A DNA stretch of 64,000 nucleotides, taken from positions 2,542,001 to 2,606,000 of the forward strand of contig NZ_OY734020.1 in NCBI RefSeq assembly GCF_963455295.1, given 5' to 3'. The notes under the pieces were generated by a model. It searched no databases and was not told where the DNA came from. It saw only the letters and a program-made list of their open reading frames with translations. Below, in pieces: positions 8,536 to 17,985 of this stretch (the first letter of the stretch is position 1; each line of letters starts with the position of its first letter). Source of the DNA: Candidatus Thiodiazotropha sp. CDECU1. GTDB lineage: Bacteria > Pseudomonadota > Gammaproteobacteria > Chromatiales > Chromatiaceae. A program made the position numbers and the translations under genes.

Positions 8536-10320
8536 ATGGATAAGCCAAACATTGATTATATTCAGTTGAAAGATGCCGATACTATAGGCGCAGTATTCAA
8601 GGAACGGGTAAAACGCTCACCGGAGGGCACTGCCTATATTCAGTACGACGAAGAGCGCGAAGTTTGGCAAGAGACCAGCTGGGGAGAGATGGCACAACTG
8701 GTCGCCCGCTGGCAGGCAGCGTTTCGCAATGAGAATCTCAGGCCCGGGGATCGGGTAGCCATCATGTTGCGCAATTGCCGTGAATGGGCCATTTTCGATC
8801 TGGCGGCTCAATGTCTGGGATTGGTCACCGTTCCTCTCTATACCAACGATCGTCCTGAAAATATCGGTTACATACTGCAAGATGCCGGGGTGCGTCTTTT
8901 GCTCCTGGAAAATAACGAACAGTGGCGGGAGCTGCAGCAGATCCGTAACCAGCTGGCCGGTCTGAACCGTATTGTCTCACTGCATCGGGTCGAAGCGATG
9001 GGTCTCCAGCCCCACCTTGTCTCGTTGGATGAATGGTTGCCCGATCGCTCTGATGATGAGCTGCAGGTGATCGATATGCCCAGCAAGGATTTGGCAACCA
9101 TAGTCTACACCTCCGGCACCACAGGGCGATCCAAAGGTGTCATGTTGAGTCACCACAATATTCTGTGGGATCTAAACAGCGGTATTAACGTCATCGATAT
9201 CTATACCACCGATACCTTTCTCTCTTTTCTGCCCCTGTCGCACACCTTGGAACGAACCGTCGGTTACTATCTGGCAATCCTGGCCGGCGCCACCACGGCT
9301 TACGCCCGATCGATCCCGCAGCTGGCTGAAGACCTTGAGATCATCAAACCAACCATGATGATTGCGGTACCACGCATATTTGAAAGGGTTTATGCCAAGA
9401 TACAGGATAAGCTCGAAAACGACTCTGCTATTGCCCGGGGCATTTTCAATCTGGCTGTCGAAACCGGTTGGCACAATTTCGAATATCAACAGGGACGCGC
9501 AGCCTGGTCGGTAAAACTATTACTCTGGCCTCTGTTGGAGAAAATAGTTGCCAGCAAGATCCAGCAGAAACTGGGCGGTCGTTTGCGTATTGCGGTCTCC
9601 GGCGGCGCCCCCCTGTCGCCGGATATTGCCAAGGTTTTTATCGGCCTTGGAGTGCCAATACTGCAGGGGTATGGACTGACTGAGACCAGCCCCATCATCT
9701 CTGCGAATACCCATGAAAACAATCTGCCGGCAAGTGTCGGCAGGCCTTTTCCCGGGGTCGAGGTGAAGATCAATGAATACGAGGAACTGCTGTGCCGCGC
9801 ACCGAATGTGATGATGGGCTATTGGAACAATCGAAGTGCTACTGCCGAGGTAATCGATGCAGAGGGTTGGTTCCACACTGGCGACAAGGCGAAATTTGAA
9901 GACGACTATATCTTCATCACCGGCCGACTGAAAGAGATCATCGTTATGGCCAATGGTGAAAAGGTCCCACCCGCCGATATGGAGATGTGCATTGCCATGG
10001 ATTCCCTGTTCGATCAGGTACTGGTAGTGGGTGAAAGCAAACCCTATCTATCTGCCATCGTGGTGCTCAATCCAGAGCATGCCCAGACCCTTGGTCTGGA
10101 TCCCAACGATCTCAGCGAACAACAGATGCAGGAGTTGTTGGCACGCATCAACATTCATCTGGACAATTTCCCCGGTTACGCAAAGATCATACGTGTTACT
10201 GTGCTCGCTGAACCTTGGAGTGTAGAGAATGGTTTGATCACACCCACACTCAAGCTGAAGCGGAATAAGATCCTTGACCGTTATGCCAATCAGTATGACG
10301 AGATGTATCACGGGCACTGA
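8536..10320 (+). CDS. Long-chain fatty-acid--CoA ligase (AMP-forming)
   Basis: Adenylate-forming ligase that activates fatty acids to acyl-CoA. The 594-residue protein has the P-loop-like motif YTSGTTGRSKGV at 191-202, the adenine-binding QGYGLTETSP, the GWFHTGDKAKFEDD hinge region and the C-terminal TGRLKEIIVMANGEKVPP motif. The gap FLPLSHTLERTVGYY is typical of the FAA1-like (fungal/bacterial long-chain) subfamily rather than canonical FadD. It sits downstream of fadE in the same direction and probably supplies its substrates. The next gene is convergent, with no clear terminator in the 33-nt gap. Confidence 0.9.
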   Translation: MDKPNIDYIQLKDADTIGAVFKERVKRSPEGTAYIQYDEEREVWQETSWGEMAQLVARWQAAFRNENLRPGDRVAIMLRNCREWAIFDLAAQCLGLVTVPLYTNDRPENIGYILQDAGVRLLLLENNEQWRELQQIRNQLAGLNRIVSLHRVEAMGLQPHLVSLDEWLPDRSDDELQVIDMPSKDLATIVYTSGTTGRSKGVMLSHHNILWDLNSGINVIDIYTTDTFLSFLPLSHTLERTVGYYLAILAGATTAYARSIPQLAEDLEIIKPTMMIAVPRIFERVYAKIQDKLENDSAIARGIFNLAVETGWHNFEYQQGRAAWSVKLLLWPLLEKIVASKIQQKLGGRLRIAVSGGAPLSPDIAKVFIGLGVPILQGYGLTETSPIISANTHENNLPASVGRPFPGVEVKINEYEELLCRAPNVMMGYWNNRSATAEVIDAEGWFHTGDKAKFEDDYIFITGRLKEIIVMANGEKVPPADMEMCIAMDSLFDQVLVVGESKPYLSAIVVLNPEHAQTLGLDPNDLSEQQMQELLARINIHLDNFPGYAKIIRVTVLAEPWSVENGLITPTLKLKRNKILDRYANQYDEMYHGH

Positions 10321-10353
10321 GCGATCAATCATCTGCCCATAACGGCGAGTATA

Positions 10354-12792
10354 TTATTCACCCAATACAGCAGGTTCGCCAAAGTAGTACCCTTGGCATT
10401 GATCTACGTTTTCAGAATGTAACCATGCAACCTGCTGTTGATTTTCAACACCTTCAGCGACCACATTCAGTTGCATGATTTCCGCCATCTTGATCAGTGC
10501 GGTGCAAATACCGATGGCATAGTTATCATTTGGCAATCCCTTGATGAAGCTGGTGTCCAGTTTCAGGGTGTCCAGGGTAAAATCCCTGAGATAGGAAAAG
10601 GAAGAGTAACCTGTACCAAAATCGTCCACTGCGATACGAATACCAAGTTTTTTCAGACTACGCACCACATTCCTACTCATTTCAATGTCTTCTATCAGGC
10701 TACTTTCTGTGATTTCCAATTCAAGTCGCTTTGGGTCGAAACCTGTTTTATTCAAAATCGATTCGACCCGATGGGAAAAGTCACCCTGATTGAATTGATG
10801 CATGGAGACATTGACATTCAGTTGCAGTGGACTATCACTGCTTTCACTATAATCAAGCATCTCCCTGCAGGCCCTTTCCAATATCCAATCCCCCAATTCG
10901 ATTATAAAGCCTGAATTTTCGAGAAAAGGCAGGAACTCTGTGGGATCCAATATACCGCGTCTCGGATTATCCCACCGCAGTAAGGCCTCCATACCGACTG
11001 TAGCCCCAGTGCTAGTATCAACCACTGGCTGGTAGAGTAGATGGAAGCTTTTCGTTTTCAACGCTTCCATCAATTCGCTCTCCTGTTGTAATACACCATT
11101 TTCATGGGCGCCCAACATATGATTGTAGACACAATACTGTCCACGCCCATTCCTTTTCGCTTGATACATGGCCATATCGGCTTTCTGGACCAAACTGCCG
11201 ATATCGTCCGTGGCAAAGGGATAGAAGACGATACCAATGCTGCACCCGATGTGTACTTTCCTGGTATCGATCTCGAACGGTTCCTTGACGGTCTCAAGGA
11301 TTGTTGTGGCTATATTGACGCCGTCATTTATCGACTTGATCTGTTCCGCGATTATGGTGAATTCATCCCCTCCTAAACGCGCCACAGTATCACCCAGGCG
11401 GAGCAACTTCTTCAATCGAACCGCGGTCTCTTTCAACAGCAGATCACCTGCCTGGTGGCCCAGGCTGTCGTTAACCTTTTTAAAACGATCCAGATCGATA
11501 AACATCAAGGCGATCAGATATTCCCCGCGTTCTGCCTGCTTCATGGCATGCTTTAAACGGTCACGAAACAGTTGCCGATTGGGTAAATTTGTCAAACCAT
11601 CATATTGAGCCAGATAGCGTATATGCTCCTCGTTCTTTCTGCGCTCACTCACATCCTGCGCAACAGTGATGATCTGTCCGGGAGCGCCCGACAAGTCGAG
11701 ATAAGCACCTGAGAGAGAGACCAGCACATGCGAGCCGGCAGCGGTTATGTATCGGGCATCGATGCTCTCGATCTGTTGTTCCAATAGACGGCTCAACCAT
11801 CGCTTGACACGCACTCCGTCGCGACTATCGATGAGATCATAGTATGACATGCTCTCTAAACGCTGCTTATCGAATCCGATCATTTCAGTAGCAGCATTGT
11901 TGACCATAAGAATCTTCATATCGTCAGAGACAACGATCAGTGCATCGCACAAATTGTTGAGCACGTCGTTCAAATACTGCCTCGATACCGAGGTGTTGGA
12001 CAGATCCCTGCTCATACGGTTGAATGAGTGAATCAGCTGACCTATCTCGTCACTCCGGTTTCTGTCCAGCTCAATACCATAGGCACCTTCACCAACCCGT
12101 TTCACATATTCGGTCAGTTTTCGAATCGGCGATACCAACCTATTGGAAATCAATGCAGCCAAGCCTAAGCCGAGCAATAACAAAACAGTCGTGACGAGAT
12201 AAAGCAGATAGCGTTCACGCTGTTGAGATTCAGCGGTTAAATTGGAGAGCTGTTGGGTCAGCTTTTGCGTGTTTTCCAGCTGTGCCTTTTTGAATAGCGC
12301 GATTCTAACCCAGCCAAGCCGTTCATCTGCAATATGCACCGGGGAGACGATCTCCATCAACTCTTCTGAGTTGATGAGCAGCGGTGCCGATTGCTTTTCA
12401 ATCCAGTCCAGAATCTCCCTCTCTTCCAACTGCTTGCCATAGCTATCCAATAACTCGGTTCCATCGTGGACAATCACCCCCTTAGGATCTATCACCATGA
12501 CATGGGCAATGTCATCAAGCTTGGCAACACTCTGCAGCAACTGCAAGATAGCAAGCATATCGAAATTATAGAGAGGGTTAGATAAGTCCTCACTTAAAAT
12601 TGCACTCAAATTCATAAGGCGTTTCTTTGCCTCATCATGAAGCGCGGTACTCATGGTGGAGGTGGTGGTCGTTTTAATGTTTGACAGGAGCTCCTTGGAT
12701 TGGAAGAAAAACAGTGTGGCAAGAATCACCGTAACAATCACGATGACTGCACCGATAGCAACGGTATATCGAAACTGTAGATTTCTAGCCAT
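10354..12792 (-). CDS. Membrane GGDEF-EAL c-di-GMP enzyme with HAMP and PAS
   Basis: An 812-residue sensor enzyme. TM helix at about 10-30, periplasmic region 31-195, second TM 196-216, HAMP 217-269, PAS 275-385, GGDEF 395-555, EAL 560-810. The cyclase motif is intact (RLGGDEF, 472-478), with an inhibitory-site RLGD at 465-468. The phosphodiesterase residues are also present: EALLRW, an Asn in NVNVSMHQF, ELEITESSL, DDFGTGYSSF, LKLD, EGVEN and QGYYFGEP. Both activities are therefore possible. It is the last gene of a three-gene leftward unit after a porin and a PhnD-like binding protein (gap about 40 nt), which suggests the periplasmic domain may sense what those two handle. Confidence 0.92.
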   Translation of the reverse strand: MARNLQFRYTVAIGAVIVIVTVILATLFFFQSKELLSNIKTTTTSTMSTALHDEAKKRLMNLSAILSEDLSNPLYNFDMLAILQLLQSVAKLDDIAHVMVIDPKGVIVHDGTELLDSYGKQLEEREILDWIEKQSAPLLINSEELMEIVSPVHIADERLGWVRIALFKKAQLENTQKLTQQLSNLTAESQQRERYLLYLVTTVLLLLGLGLAALISNRLVSPIRKLTEYVKRVGEGAYGIELDRNRSDEIGQLIHSFNRMSRDLSNTSVSRQYLNDVLNNLCDALIVVSDDMKILMVNNAATEMIGFDKQRLESMSYYDLIDSRDGVRVKRWLSRLLEQQIESIDARYITAAGSHVLVSLSGAYLDLSGAPGQIITVAQDVSERRKNEEHIRYLAQYDGLTNLPNRQLFRDRLKHAMKQAERGEYLIALMFIDLDRFKKVNDSLGHQAGDLLLKETAVRLKKLLRLGDTVARLGGDEFTIIAEQIKSINDGVNIATTILETVKEPFEIDTRKVHIGCSIGIVFYPFATDDIGSLVQKADMAMYQAKRNGRGQYCVYNHMLGAHENGVLQQESELMEALKTKSFHLLYQPVVDTSTGATVGMEALLRWDNPRRGILDPTEFLPFLENSGFIIELGDWILERACREMLDYSESSDSPLQLNVNVSMHQFNQGDFSHRVESILNKTGFDPKRLELEITESSLIEDIEMSRNVVRSLKKLGIRIAVDDFGTGYSSFSYLRDFTLDTLKLDTSFIKGLPNDNYAIGICTALIKMAEIMQLNVVAEGVENQQQVAWLHSENVDQCQGYYFGEPAVLGE

Positions 12793-12831
12793 ATAGTGAT
12801 TTGTTCATAATGGACTCAGGAGCTTGACCAT

Positions 12832-13767
12832 TCAGGGTGCAAGCGCTTGATCAACACGCTCCACTATAGTGTACATGTCATAGATCGACTGTTGCTGCTC
12901 CCTACTCAATTTGTCGAATCGCTTTGTTTGCTGATAGGCATGCAGGATAGATGACGCCTTCGGATCATGTTCTGCTTTTAACAATACTTCTTCGAGCCGG
13001 GCTTTTAGCGCTGGCTCCAAATCCTGCCTTACTAATTCCAGTGCGCGGATGACAGGGGGAAGACGTTGGAATATGGAAAACTGTTCACGGTATTTGGATG
13101 GCAGGTGATCCTCCTTGTCCCAGTCCAGGTTACTGAAGGCCCCGGCATCGGCCAATCCCTTGTTTACCAGGGTGGCGATATTGATCTCTTCCCGGGCAAA
13201 CACAAAACCAACCTTGTCAGGTGGGGGCGATTCCCGGAAGCTTTTCAATTTGACCGGCTCTAATCCACGCTCAAGCATCGCATACACAGGCAGATAGTAG
13301 GCGCTCGAAGAGGCTGGATCTTCCAGAGCGATAATCTTACCTTTCAGATCCTCCAACTTCTTTACCGCCCCGCTTTTGAGTGAAAAAAATACCGTGTGGT
13401 ACTCGTGCATATCCTTTTTCCACTTTCGCAATAATATCTCCGCTCCGCTTTTTTCATGCAGATAGGCTGCGGCAACAGGTGTCTCCGTCACCCAATCCAC
13501 TTCACCTCTGGCCAGCAACTCCACCATCTGCTCCTTGCTTTTCGCCATCCGGATCTTACCTTTGCGAATACCATGCTCGCGCATCCTTTCAACCACATAT
13601 TTCAGCATGGGCTTCAGATAGCCATAGTGCTTTTTAGGATTATGACTGATCTTGCCTATCACCAAGGTAGTCGGATCACTGCTACTTGCTACAACATAAG
13701 ACGGCAACAACAAGGAGAAAATGAACAACAGCAGCAGGATTGATCCCTTGGTGATGAGTCTCATCAT
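12832..13767 (-). CDS. PhnD-like periplasmic substrate-binding protein
   Basis: Periplasmic binding protein of the phosphate/phosphite/phosphonate PhnD group, about 311 residues. A signal peptide (ITKGSILLLLFIFSLLLPSY, ending near VVASS) is followed by IGKISHNPKKHYGYLKPML and MVELLARGEVDWVTETPVAA. The block GKIIALEDPASSSAYYLPVYA is characteristic of the family and contributes serines to the ligand pocket. The ATG at 13767 or 13764 is preferred over a TTG at 13773. No ABC permease or ATPase lies nearby, so it may act as a sensor subunit for the downstream GGDEF-EAL protein rather than in uptake. The ligand is not predictable from sequence alone. Confidence 0.85.
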   Translation of the reverse strand: MMRLITKGSILLLLFIFSLLLPSYVVASSSDPTTLVIGKISHNPKKHYGYLKPMLKYVVERMREHGIRKGKIRMAKSKEQMVELLARGEVDWVTETPVAAAYLHEKSGAEILLRKWKKDMHEYHTVFFSLKSGAVKKLEDLKGKIIALEDPASSSAYYLPVYAMLERGLEPVKLKSFRESPPPDKVGFVFAREEINIATLVNKGLADAGAFSNLDWDKEDHLPSKYREQFSIFQRLPPVIRALELVRQDLEPALKARLEEVLLKAEHDPKASSILHAYQQTKRFDKLSREQQQSIYDMYTIVERVDQALAP

Positions 13768-13769
13768 AA

Positions 13770-14984
13770 TCAAAAATCAACCTGAGCCCGAAGTTGAAGG
13801 ATTGAAGGTTCATCCTCACCCTCCACATCTCCATCGGCATCGGCAAATCTGTCGTTGTCTATGAATATAGTATTGGCCATCAAGCGAATCTGCCGGTTGA
13901 TATACCAGTTCAGTCCCAGGGTAATAATATCGCTGGAGCCACCCTCTATCTCTCCATCATTCAGATCCACGGAGCTGAATCTTGCCGCCACTTCCACAGC
14001 GCCATGGTCGGAGAGTGGCCGAATACGCCCGAATTTCGCCGAACTCTGCTTATAGCGGCGACTTTCCCCGGTCAAAAACCAACTGGCCTGCAGATACCAA
14101 CCCTCAAAGGTGGGATCCTTATCGGCATCACGCGCTATTTTGGCTTGCATCCATTCTCCTTGCATGGAGAATGGCCCTGACACCCACGCCCCCTCGACAC
14201 CCACCAGAGTGGTGGAATCACTCTGCTCAAGTTTGCCTGTATCGAGATATCGGATATCGGTCAAGTGGGACTCGGGTCTGCTATCGAACCGCACCGTCTC
14301 TTCATCATCCAGCTTTCTATAACTGGCAGCCATACCCAGGTGCAGTGCCGATCTCTCTTCAGCTTTGGGTGCATAGGTTATGCGGCTGGTGACACCCCAG
14401 CCTTCATCACCCTCATCGTCGGTGTCATCGTTGTAATCGTCTCCAAACAGACCGCCGGCGAAGGTGACCTGTTCACCAGACCAGTGGGCGCCAACGCCCA
14501 TACTCCTTCCGGGTGCAAACACATTCGGCAAGGCACGCTCCATGAAGGTCAGGTATCGCTTGCTGGTCATCTCTTCGAGACTGAATGGCTCCTTGAAATG
14601 TCCAACAGCATAGCGCCAGGGATAATTGGCATCATAGGCAAACCAGGCATCCTTTACATCAGCCTCTCCGTCGGAGAAGTCGACACTCAACTCATAGATG
14701 AAGTCGGCATACAGTCGCCCTTCCAGGTCGAGTCTCAGATCACGCAGCTCACTGCCATTGCCCAGGGCATTCATGTCCTCATCATATACTGCCACATCAG
14801 CCAGGATCCTCCCCCCCAACTGCAAGGAGAATTCACCATCGGTTGTGGTCACTTCCAAACCACCTCTGGTGTCGATAACCAGATCCTGGTAGGCGTCTGA
14901 GTTAGCACCGACACTATCCACTTCTGCCGCCATGGCAACCGGCAAAAAAATATAGAAAACAAAAGACATTGTTAATTTATTCAT
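13770..14984 (-). CDS. OprP/OprO-family outer membrane porin
   Basis: A 404-residue outer-membrane beta-barrel of the phosphate/polyphosphate-selective porin family. A signal peptide (MNKLTMSFVFYIFLPVAMAA) precedes LQLGGRILADVAVYDED, the short first-strand motif of OprP-like porins. Next come LRDLRLDLEGRLYADFIYEL, AVGHFKEPFSLEEMTSKRY and FMERALPNVFAPGRSMGVG, also family-typical. The final residue is Phe (QVDF), the barrel-insertion signature. It starts 12 nt after tatD ends and abuts the PhnD-like gene. Association with a phosphonate-type binding protein supports an oxyanion substrate, but the lysine ladder of OprP was not checked. Confidence 0.88.
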   Translation of the reverse strand: MNKLTMSFVFYIFLPVAMAAEVDSVGANSDAYQDLVIDTRGGLEVTTTDGEFSLQLGGRILADVAVYDEDMNALGNGSELRDLRLDLEGRLYADFIYELSVDFSDGEADVKDAWFAYDANYPWRYAVGHFKEPFSLEEMTSKRYLTFMERALPNVFAPGRSMGVGAHWSGEQVTFAGGLFGDDYNDDTDDEGDEGWGVTSRITYAPKAEERSALHLGMAASYRKLDDEETVRFDSRPESHLTDIRYLDTGKLEQSDSTTLVGVEGAWVSGPFSMQGEWMQAKIARDADKDPTFEGWYLQASWFLTGESRRYKQSSAKFGRIRPLSDHGAVEVAARFSSVDLNDGEIEGGSSDIITLGLNWYINRQIRLMANTIFIDNDRFADADGDVEGEDEPSILQLRAQVDF

Positions 14985-14996
14985 ACACGATCCGGT

Positions 14997-15788
14997 TCAA
15001 TTGAATGGAGACCCTTGCGCCATGGGGAAACAGCGATAGAAATTGGCAGTTGTCTGATCGGCAATGGCCTCCGGTGTCATCCCTTTCAATTCTGCCACAC
15101 ACTCGGCCACATGCCGTACATGGATAGGTTGATTCGGCTTGCCCCGGTGTGGCACAGGTGCCAAATAGGGGGAATCTGTCTCGATCAGCAGACGCTCCAT
15201 GGGCACCTGCTTTACCACCTCACGCAACTCGGCTGCGTTCTTGAAGGTGATAATGCCGGAAAATGAGACATAAAAACCCATCTCCAGCGCCTGCTCCGCC
15301 ATGGACCAATTCTCGGTGAAGCAGTGCATCACACCACCGCTTTGATCCGCCCCCTCCTGCTGCATTATATTGATTGTATCGTTGCGGGCATCCCGGGTGT
15401 GGATAATGAGTGGCAGATCCGCTGCCTTGGCCGCTCGAATATGTTGTCGAAATCGCTCACGTTGCCAATCCAGATCCCCTTCGCCGTGAAAGTAGTCCAG
15501 GCCGGTCTCCCCGATGGCAACCACCTTGTCATTGCGTGAGAGTCTCAGCAACTCGTCAGGCGTGGGTTCACGACGCTCCTTATCATTTGGATGCACCCCC
15601 ACTGAGATGGAAATCTGCGGATAATCCTCCACCAGGGCCACCATGGCTGGCCAGGATTCAAGATCGATGGAGACGCATAGCAGATGACCTATACCCTGTG
15701 CCAGGGTATGCCTCATAAAGCTCGTAAAATCCTCATCATATGAGCTGAGTGCGACACGATCGAGATGACAGTGGGAGTCGACTAACAT
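14997..15788 (-). CDS. TatD family metal-dependent DNase
   Basis: TIM-barrel metal-dependent hydrolase, 263 residues. Metal ligands appear as SHCHLD (residues 4-9), GETGLDYF, PLIIHTRDA, GGVMHCFTENW and LLIETDSPYLAP, all standard for TatD-type DNases. It is the conventional end of the holB-pilZ-tatD gene string, here separated from pilZ by 181 nt, and precedes the porin gene by only 12 nt. Confidence 0.93.
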   Translation of the reverse strand: MLVDSHCHLDRVALSSYDEDFTSFMRHTLAQGIGHLLCVSIDLESWPAMVALVEDYPQISISVGVHPNDKERREPTPDELLRLSRNDKVVAIGETGLDYFHGEGDLDWQRERFRQHIRAAKAADLPLIIHTRDARNDTINIMQQEGADQSGGVMHCFTENWSMAEQALEMGFYVSFSGIITFKNAAELREVVKQVPMERLLIETDSPYLAPVPHRGKPNQPIHVRHVAECVAELKGMTPEAIADQTTANFYRCFPMAQGSPFN

Positions 15789-15969
15789 GGAAGTTCCTGG
15801 CGCAGGCCGTTATTAATTTTCAGATTCGACTATATCATTACGCACGAGCTAGCGGTCTGCACCACCTTTGATTACTGGCTGATACTGGTCTGAATACTAG
15901 TAGCGATGTTTATAGATAGGCACCTGACCATGGGTCAGATAGTCAGCAATTCAATAATCGGGCTTCAGA

Positions 15970-16317
15970 TTATAGGGTATGAGTGGGACGATCCGATTTC
16001 AACGCACCGGCAAGATAGGTCTCGATCTTGTTACGGGCAGCACCACCATCCTGGTCACTGAACTGCACACCGATGCCGGCGGCCCTGTTGCCCTCCGCCC
16101 CAACGGGGGTAATCCAAATGATCTTCCCGGCGACCGGTAGACGCTCCGTCTCATCCATCAGAGTCAACAGCATGAAGACTTCGTCACCCAACCGGTATTG
16201 CTTGGTAGTGGGAATAAAAAGCCCCCCAAATTCAACAAATTGCATATATGCTGCATACAAGGCATTTTTATCCTTGATGGTCAGCGATAGAATTCCTTGT
16301 TTGGGTCCACCTGCCAT
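15970..16317 (-). CDS. pilZ: PilZ domain protein of the type IV pilus type
   Basis: A 115-residue PilZ-domain protein of the kind needed for type IV pilus assembly. The start at 16317 (MAGGPKQGILSLTIKDK) matches the family start, and an upstream in-frame extension is rejected. It has the YAAYMQFVEFGGLFIPT and AGIGVQFSDQDGG segments, but the c-di-GMP-binding RxxxR motif is not evident, as is usual for true PilZ, which does not bind the dinucleotide. It lies 17 nt after holB, the conserved position in gammaproteobacteria. Confidence 0.9.
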   Translation of the reverse strand: MAGGPKQGILSLTIKDKNALYAAYMQFVEFGGLFIPTTKQYRLGDEVFMLLTLMDETERLPVAGKIIWITPVGAEGNRAAGIGVQFSDQDGGAARNKIETYLAGALKSDRPTHTL

Positions 16318-16334
16318 AGTAATCCGATCTCTGT

Positions 16335-17339
16335 CTAACTCACCTGTGATCTGCAATCAGACCAGGAAATCAGCAACTTTTCCAAGCTCAATTGCGGGTT
16401 TAAAGTACTCTCCACGGCCCCCCTGGCTGCATAAACCTGAAGCAGATAGCCATGTAGAGTCCTGGAGTTTAACTTGTCGGCCGTTTTCTGCAAAGCTTGA
16501 ACGAGATCCCGATTGAACAGGAATCCCTGATCCCCACCCTCCCTGAGACGGATCAGATCCACCACCCAGCCCGCCAGCCACTCCAGCAACAATACTCTGT
16601 CAAATGTCGCCCAGCCGCGCGCCAGGCTAACTGGATCCTGCCTGTCGCCCAGGAGCTGTAAAAAACCTTTTGCCATCTCTCTGCGTGCATCCAAGAGCTC
16701 ACTGTTATCCAGTTGCAGCGCCTTGAGTGGTGCACCATTGGCAAGGGTTAACAGTAACTCCGGATCCCCATGGGTAACTTTATCGGACAACCATGTGATG
16801 GCCTGAGCCCTGGGCGGGGGTCTGAATTGAATTTTCTGGCAGCGGCTGCGGATGGTAGCGAGCAACCTGCCTGGTTGATCGGTCAAGAGCAGTATTACGG
16901 TTCCCGGGGTAGGCTCTTCCAGGGTTTTGAGAAGACTGTTGGCCGCGGCCTTGTTCATTCGATGGGCCGGCTGTATGGCGATGACCTTGTTACCGCCCGC
17001 ATGGGTGGTCAAGGAGGCGTTGGCGGTCAGATTGCGGATGGCTTCTATGGTTATCTCACCGCTCTTACTCTCTTGTTCCGGCTTCAACCATATAAAGTCG
17101 GGATGGTTGCCGCTGTGCAGCAACTGACATTGGCGACAGGCCCCGCAGGCCAGGCCGTCACTCTCTCTATTCATACACAGCGTGGACTGAGCGAAACTGA
17201 GTACGAACTGCTCTTTTCCCAAACCGGGAGGTCCCATGAGCAGTAAGGCATGGGGCAGTCGCTGCTGCTCCAGCGCCTGCTGCAGAAAGTGCCACTGCTC
17301 ATCTTGCCAAGGTAGTCGATGATAGCGCAGTTCACTCAC
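16335..17339 (-). CDS. holB: DNA polymerase III delta-prime subunit
   Basis: Clamp-loader stator subunit, 334 residues. The GTG at 17339 is preferred because it overlaps the tmk stop (GTGAGTGA) and gives VSELRYHRLPWQDEQW, whereas upstream codons in frame have no similarity. AAA+ features are ALLLMGPPGLGKEQFV, the zinc module CGACRQC preceded by a cysteine in LCMN, the sensor-like AANSLLKTLEEPTPGTVILL and the RSRCQKIQF arginine-finger region. It is coupled to tmk upstream and pilZ downstream. Confidence 0.94.
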   Translation of the reverse strand: MSELRYHRLPWQDEQWHFLQQALEQQRLPHALLLMGPPGLGKEQFVLSFAQSTLCMNRESDGLACGACRQCQLLHSGNHPDFIWLKPEQESKSGEITIEAIRNLTANASLTTHAGGNKVIAIQPAHRMNKAAANSLLKTLEEPTPGTVILLLTDQPGRLLATIRSRCQKIQFRPPPRAQAITWLSDKVTHGDPELLLTLANGAPLKALQLDNSELLDARREMAKGFLQLLGDRQDPVSLARGWATFDRVLLLEWLAGWVVDLIRLREGGDQGFLFNRDLVQALQKTADKLNSRTLHGYLLQVYAARGAVESTLNPQLSLEKLLISWSDCRSQVS

Positions 17340-17985
17340 CCAGACTCTCCAGATAGTGTCGCATGATCGTATCGATCTGTGACTGTACACTCTCCAACGC
17401 GGGAGAAGCATCGACCACCTTTACCCGGTCGGGTTCCCGGGCAGCGATTTGCAGATATCCCGCTCTCACTTTCTCAAAAAAGTCACGCTGCTCGCTTTCA
17501 AAACGATCGGGTTCAGAGCGCTGACCCGCTCGTTGCAAACCTGTTTCCACCGGCAAGTCGAGTAACAGGGTCAGATCGGGACGCAATGATCCCTGAACAA
17601 ACCGCTCTAAGTTGGCAATCTTCTCACGGGAGAGCCCCCGCCCAGCCCCCTGATAGGCAAAACTGGCGTCGGTGAAACGATCACACAACACCCAGATACC
17701 CTGTTCCAGGGCAGGCAGTATCTTTTGCTGCAGATGCTCAGCACGGGCGGCGAACATCAGTAACAACTCCGTATCATCCGCCATACCGGTGTGCTTGTGC
17801 CCCAAAAGCAATTCGCGAATCGCCTCGCCAAGGGGTGTGCCCCCCGGTTCCCGGGTAAAAAGCACCTGTTTCCCTGCTACTTCGAGCAAGGATTGAATAT
17901 ACGCCAAGTTGCTGCTTTTTCCGGCGCCCTCGCCACCTTCAACAGTGATGAATCGTCCCTTTGTCTTAGCCTTGATCACGGTCAT
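17332..17985 (-). CDS. tmk: Thymidylate kinase
   Basis: Phosphorylates dTMP to dTDP. The 217-residue protein has P-loop EGGEGAGKSSN (about 16-26), the DRx motif VLCDRFTDASFAYQGAGRG, and LDLPVETGLQRAGQRSEPDRFE containing the lid region. It overlaps mltG by 4 nt upstream and holB by 8 nt downstream, so translation of the three is probably coupled. Confidence 0.96.
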   Translation of the reverse strand: MTVIKAKTKGRFITVEGGEGAGKSSNLAYIQSLLEVAGKQVLFTREPGGTPLGEAIRELLLGHKHTGMADDTELLLMFAARAEHLQQKILPALEQGIWVLCDRFTDASFAYQGAGRGLSREKIANLERFVQGSLRPDLTLLLDLPVETGLQRAGQRSEPDRFESEQRDFFEKVRAGYLQIAAREPDRVKVVDASPALESVQSQIDTIMRHYLESLGE

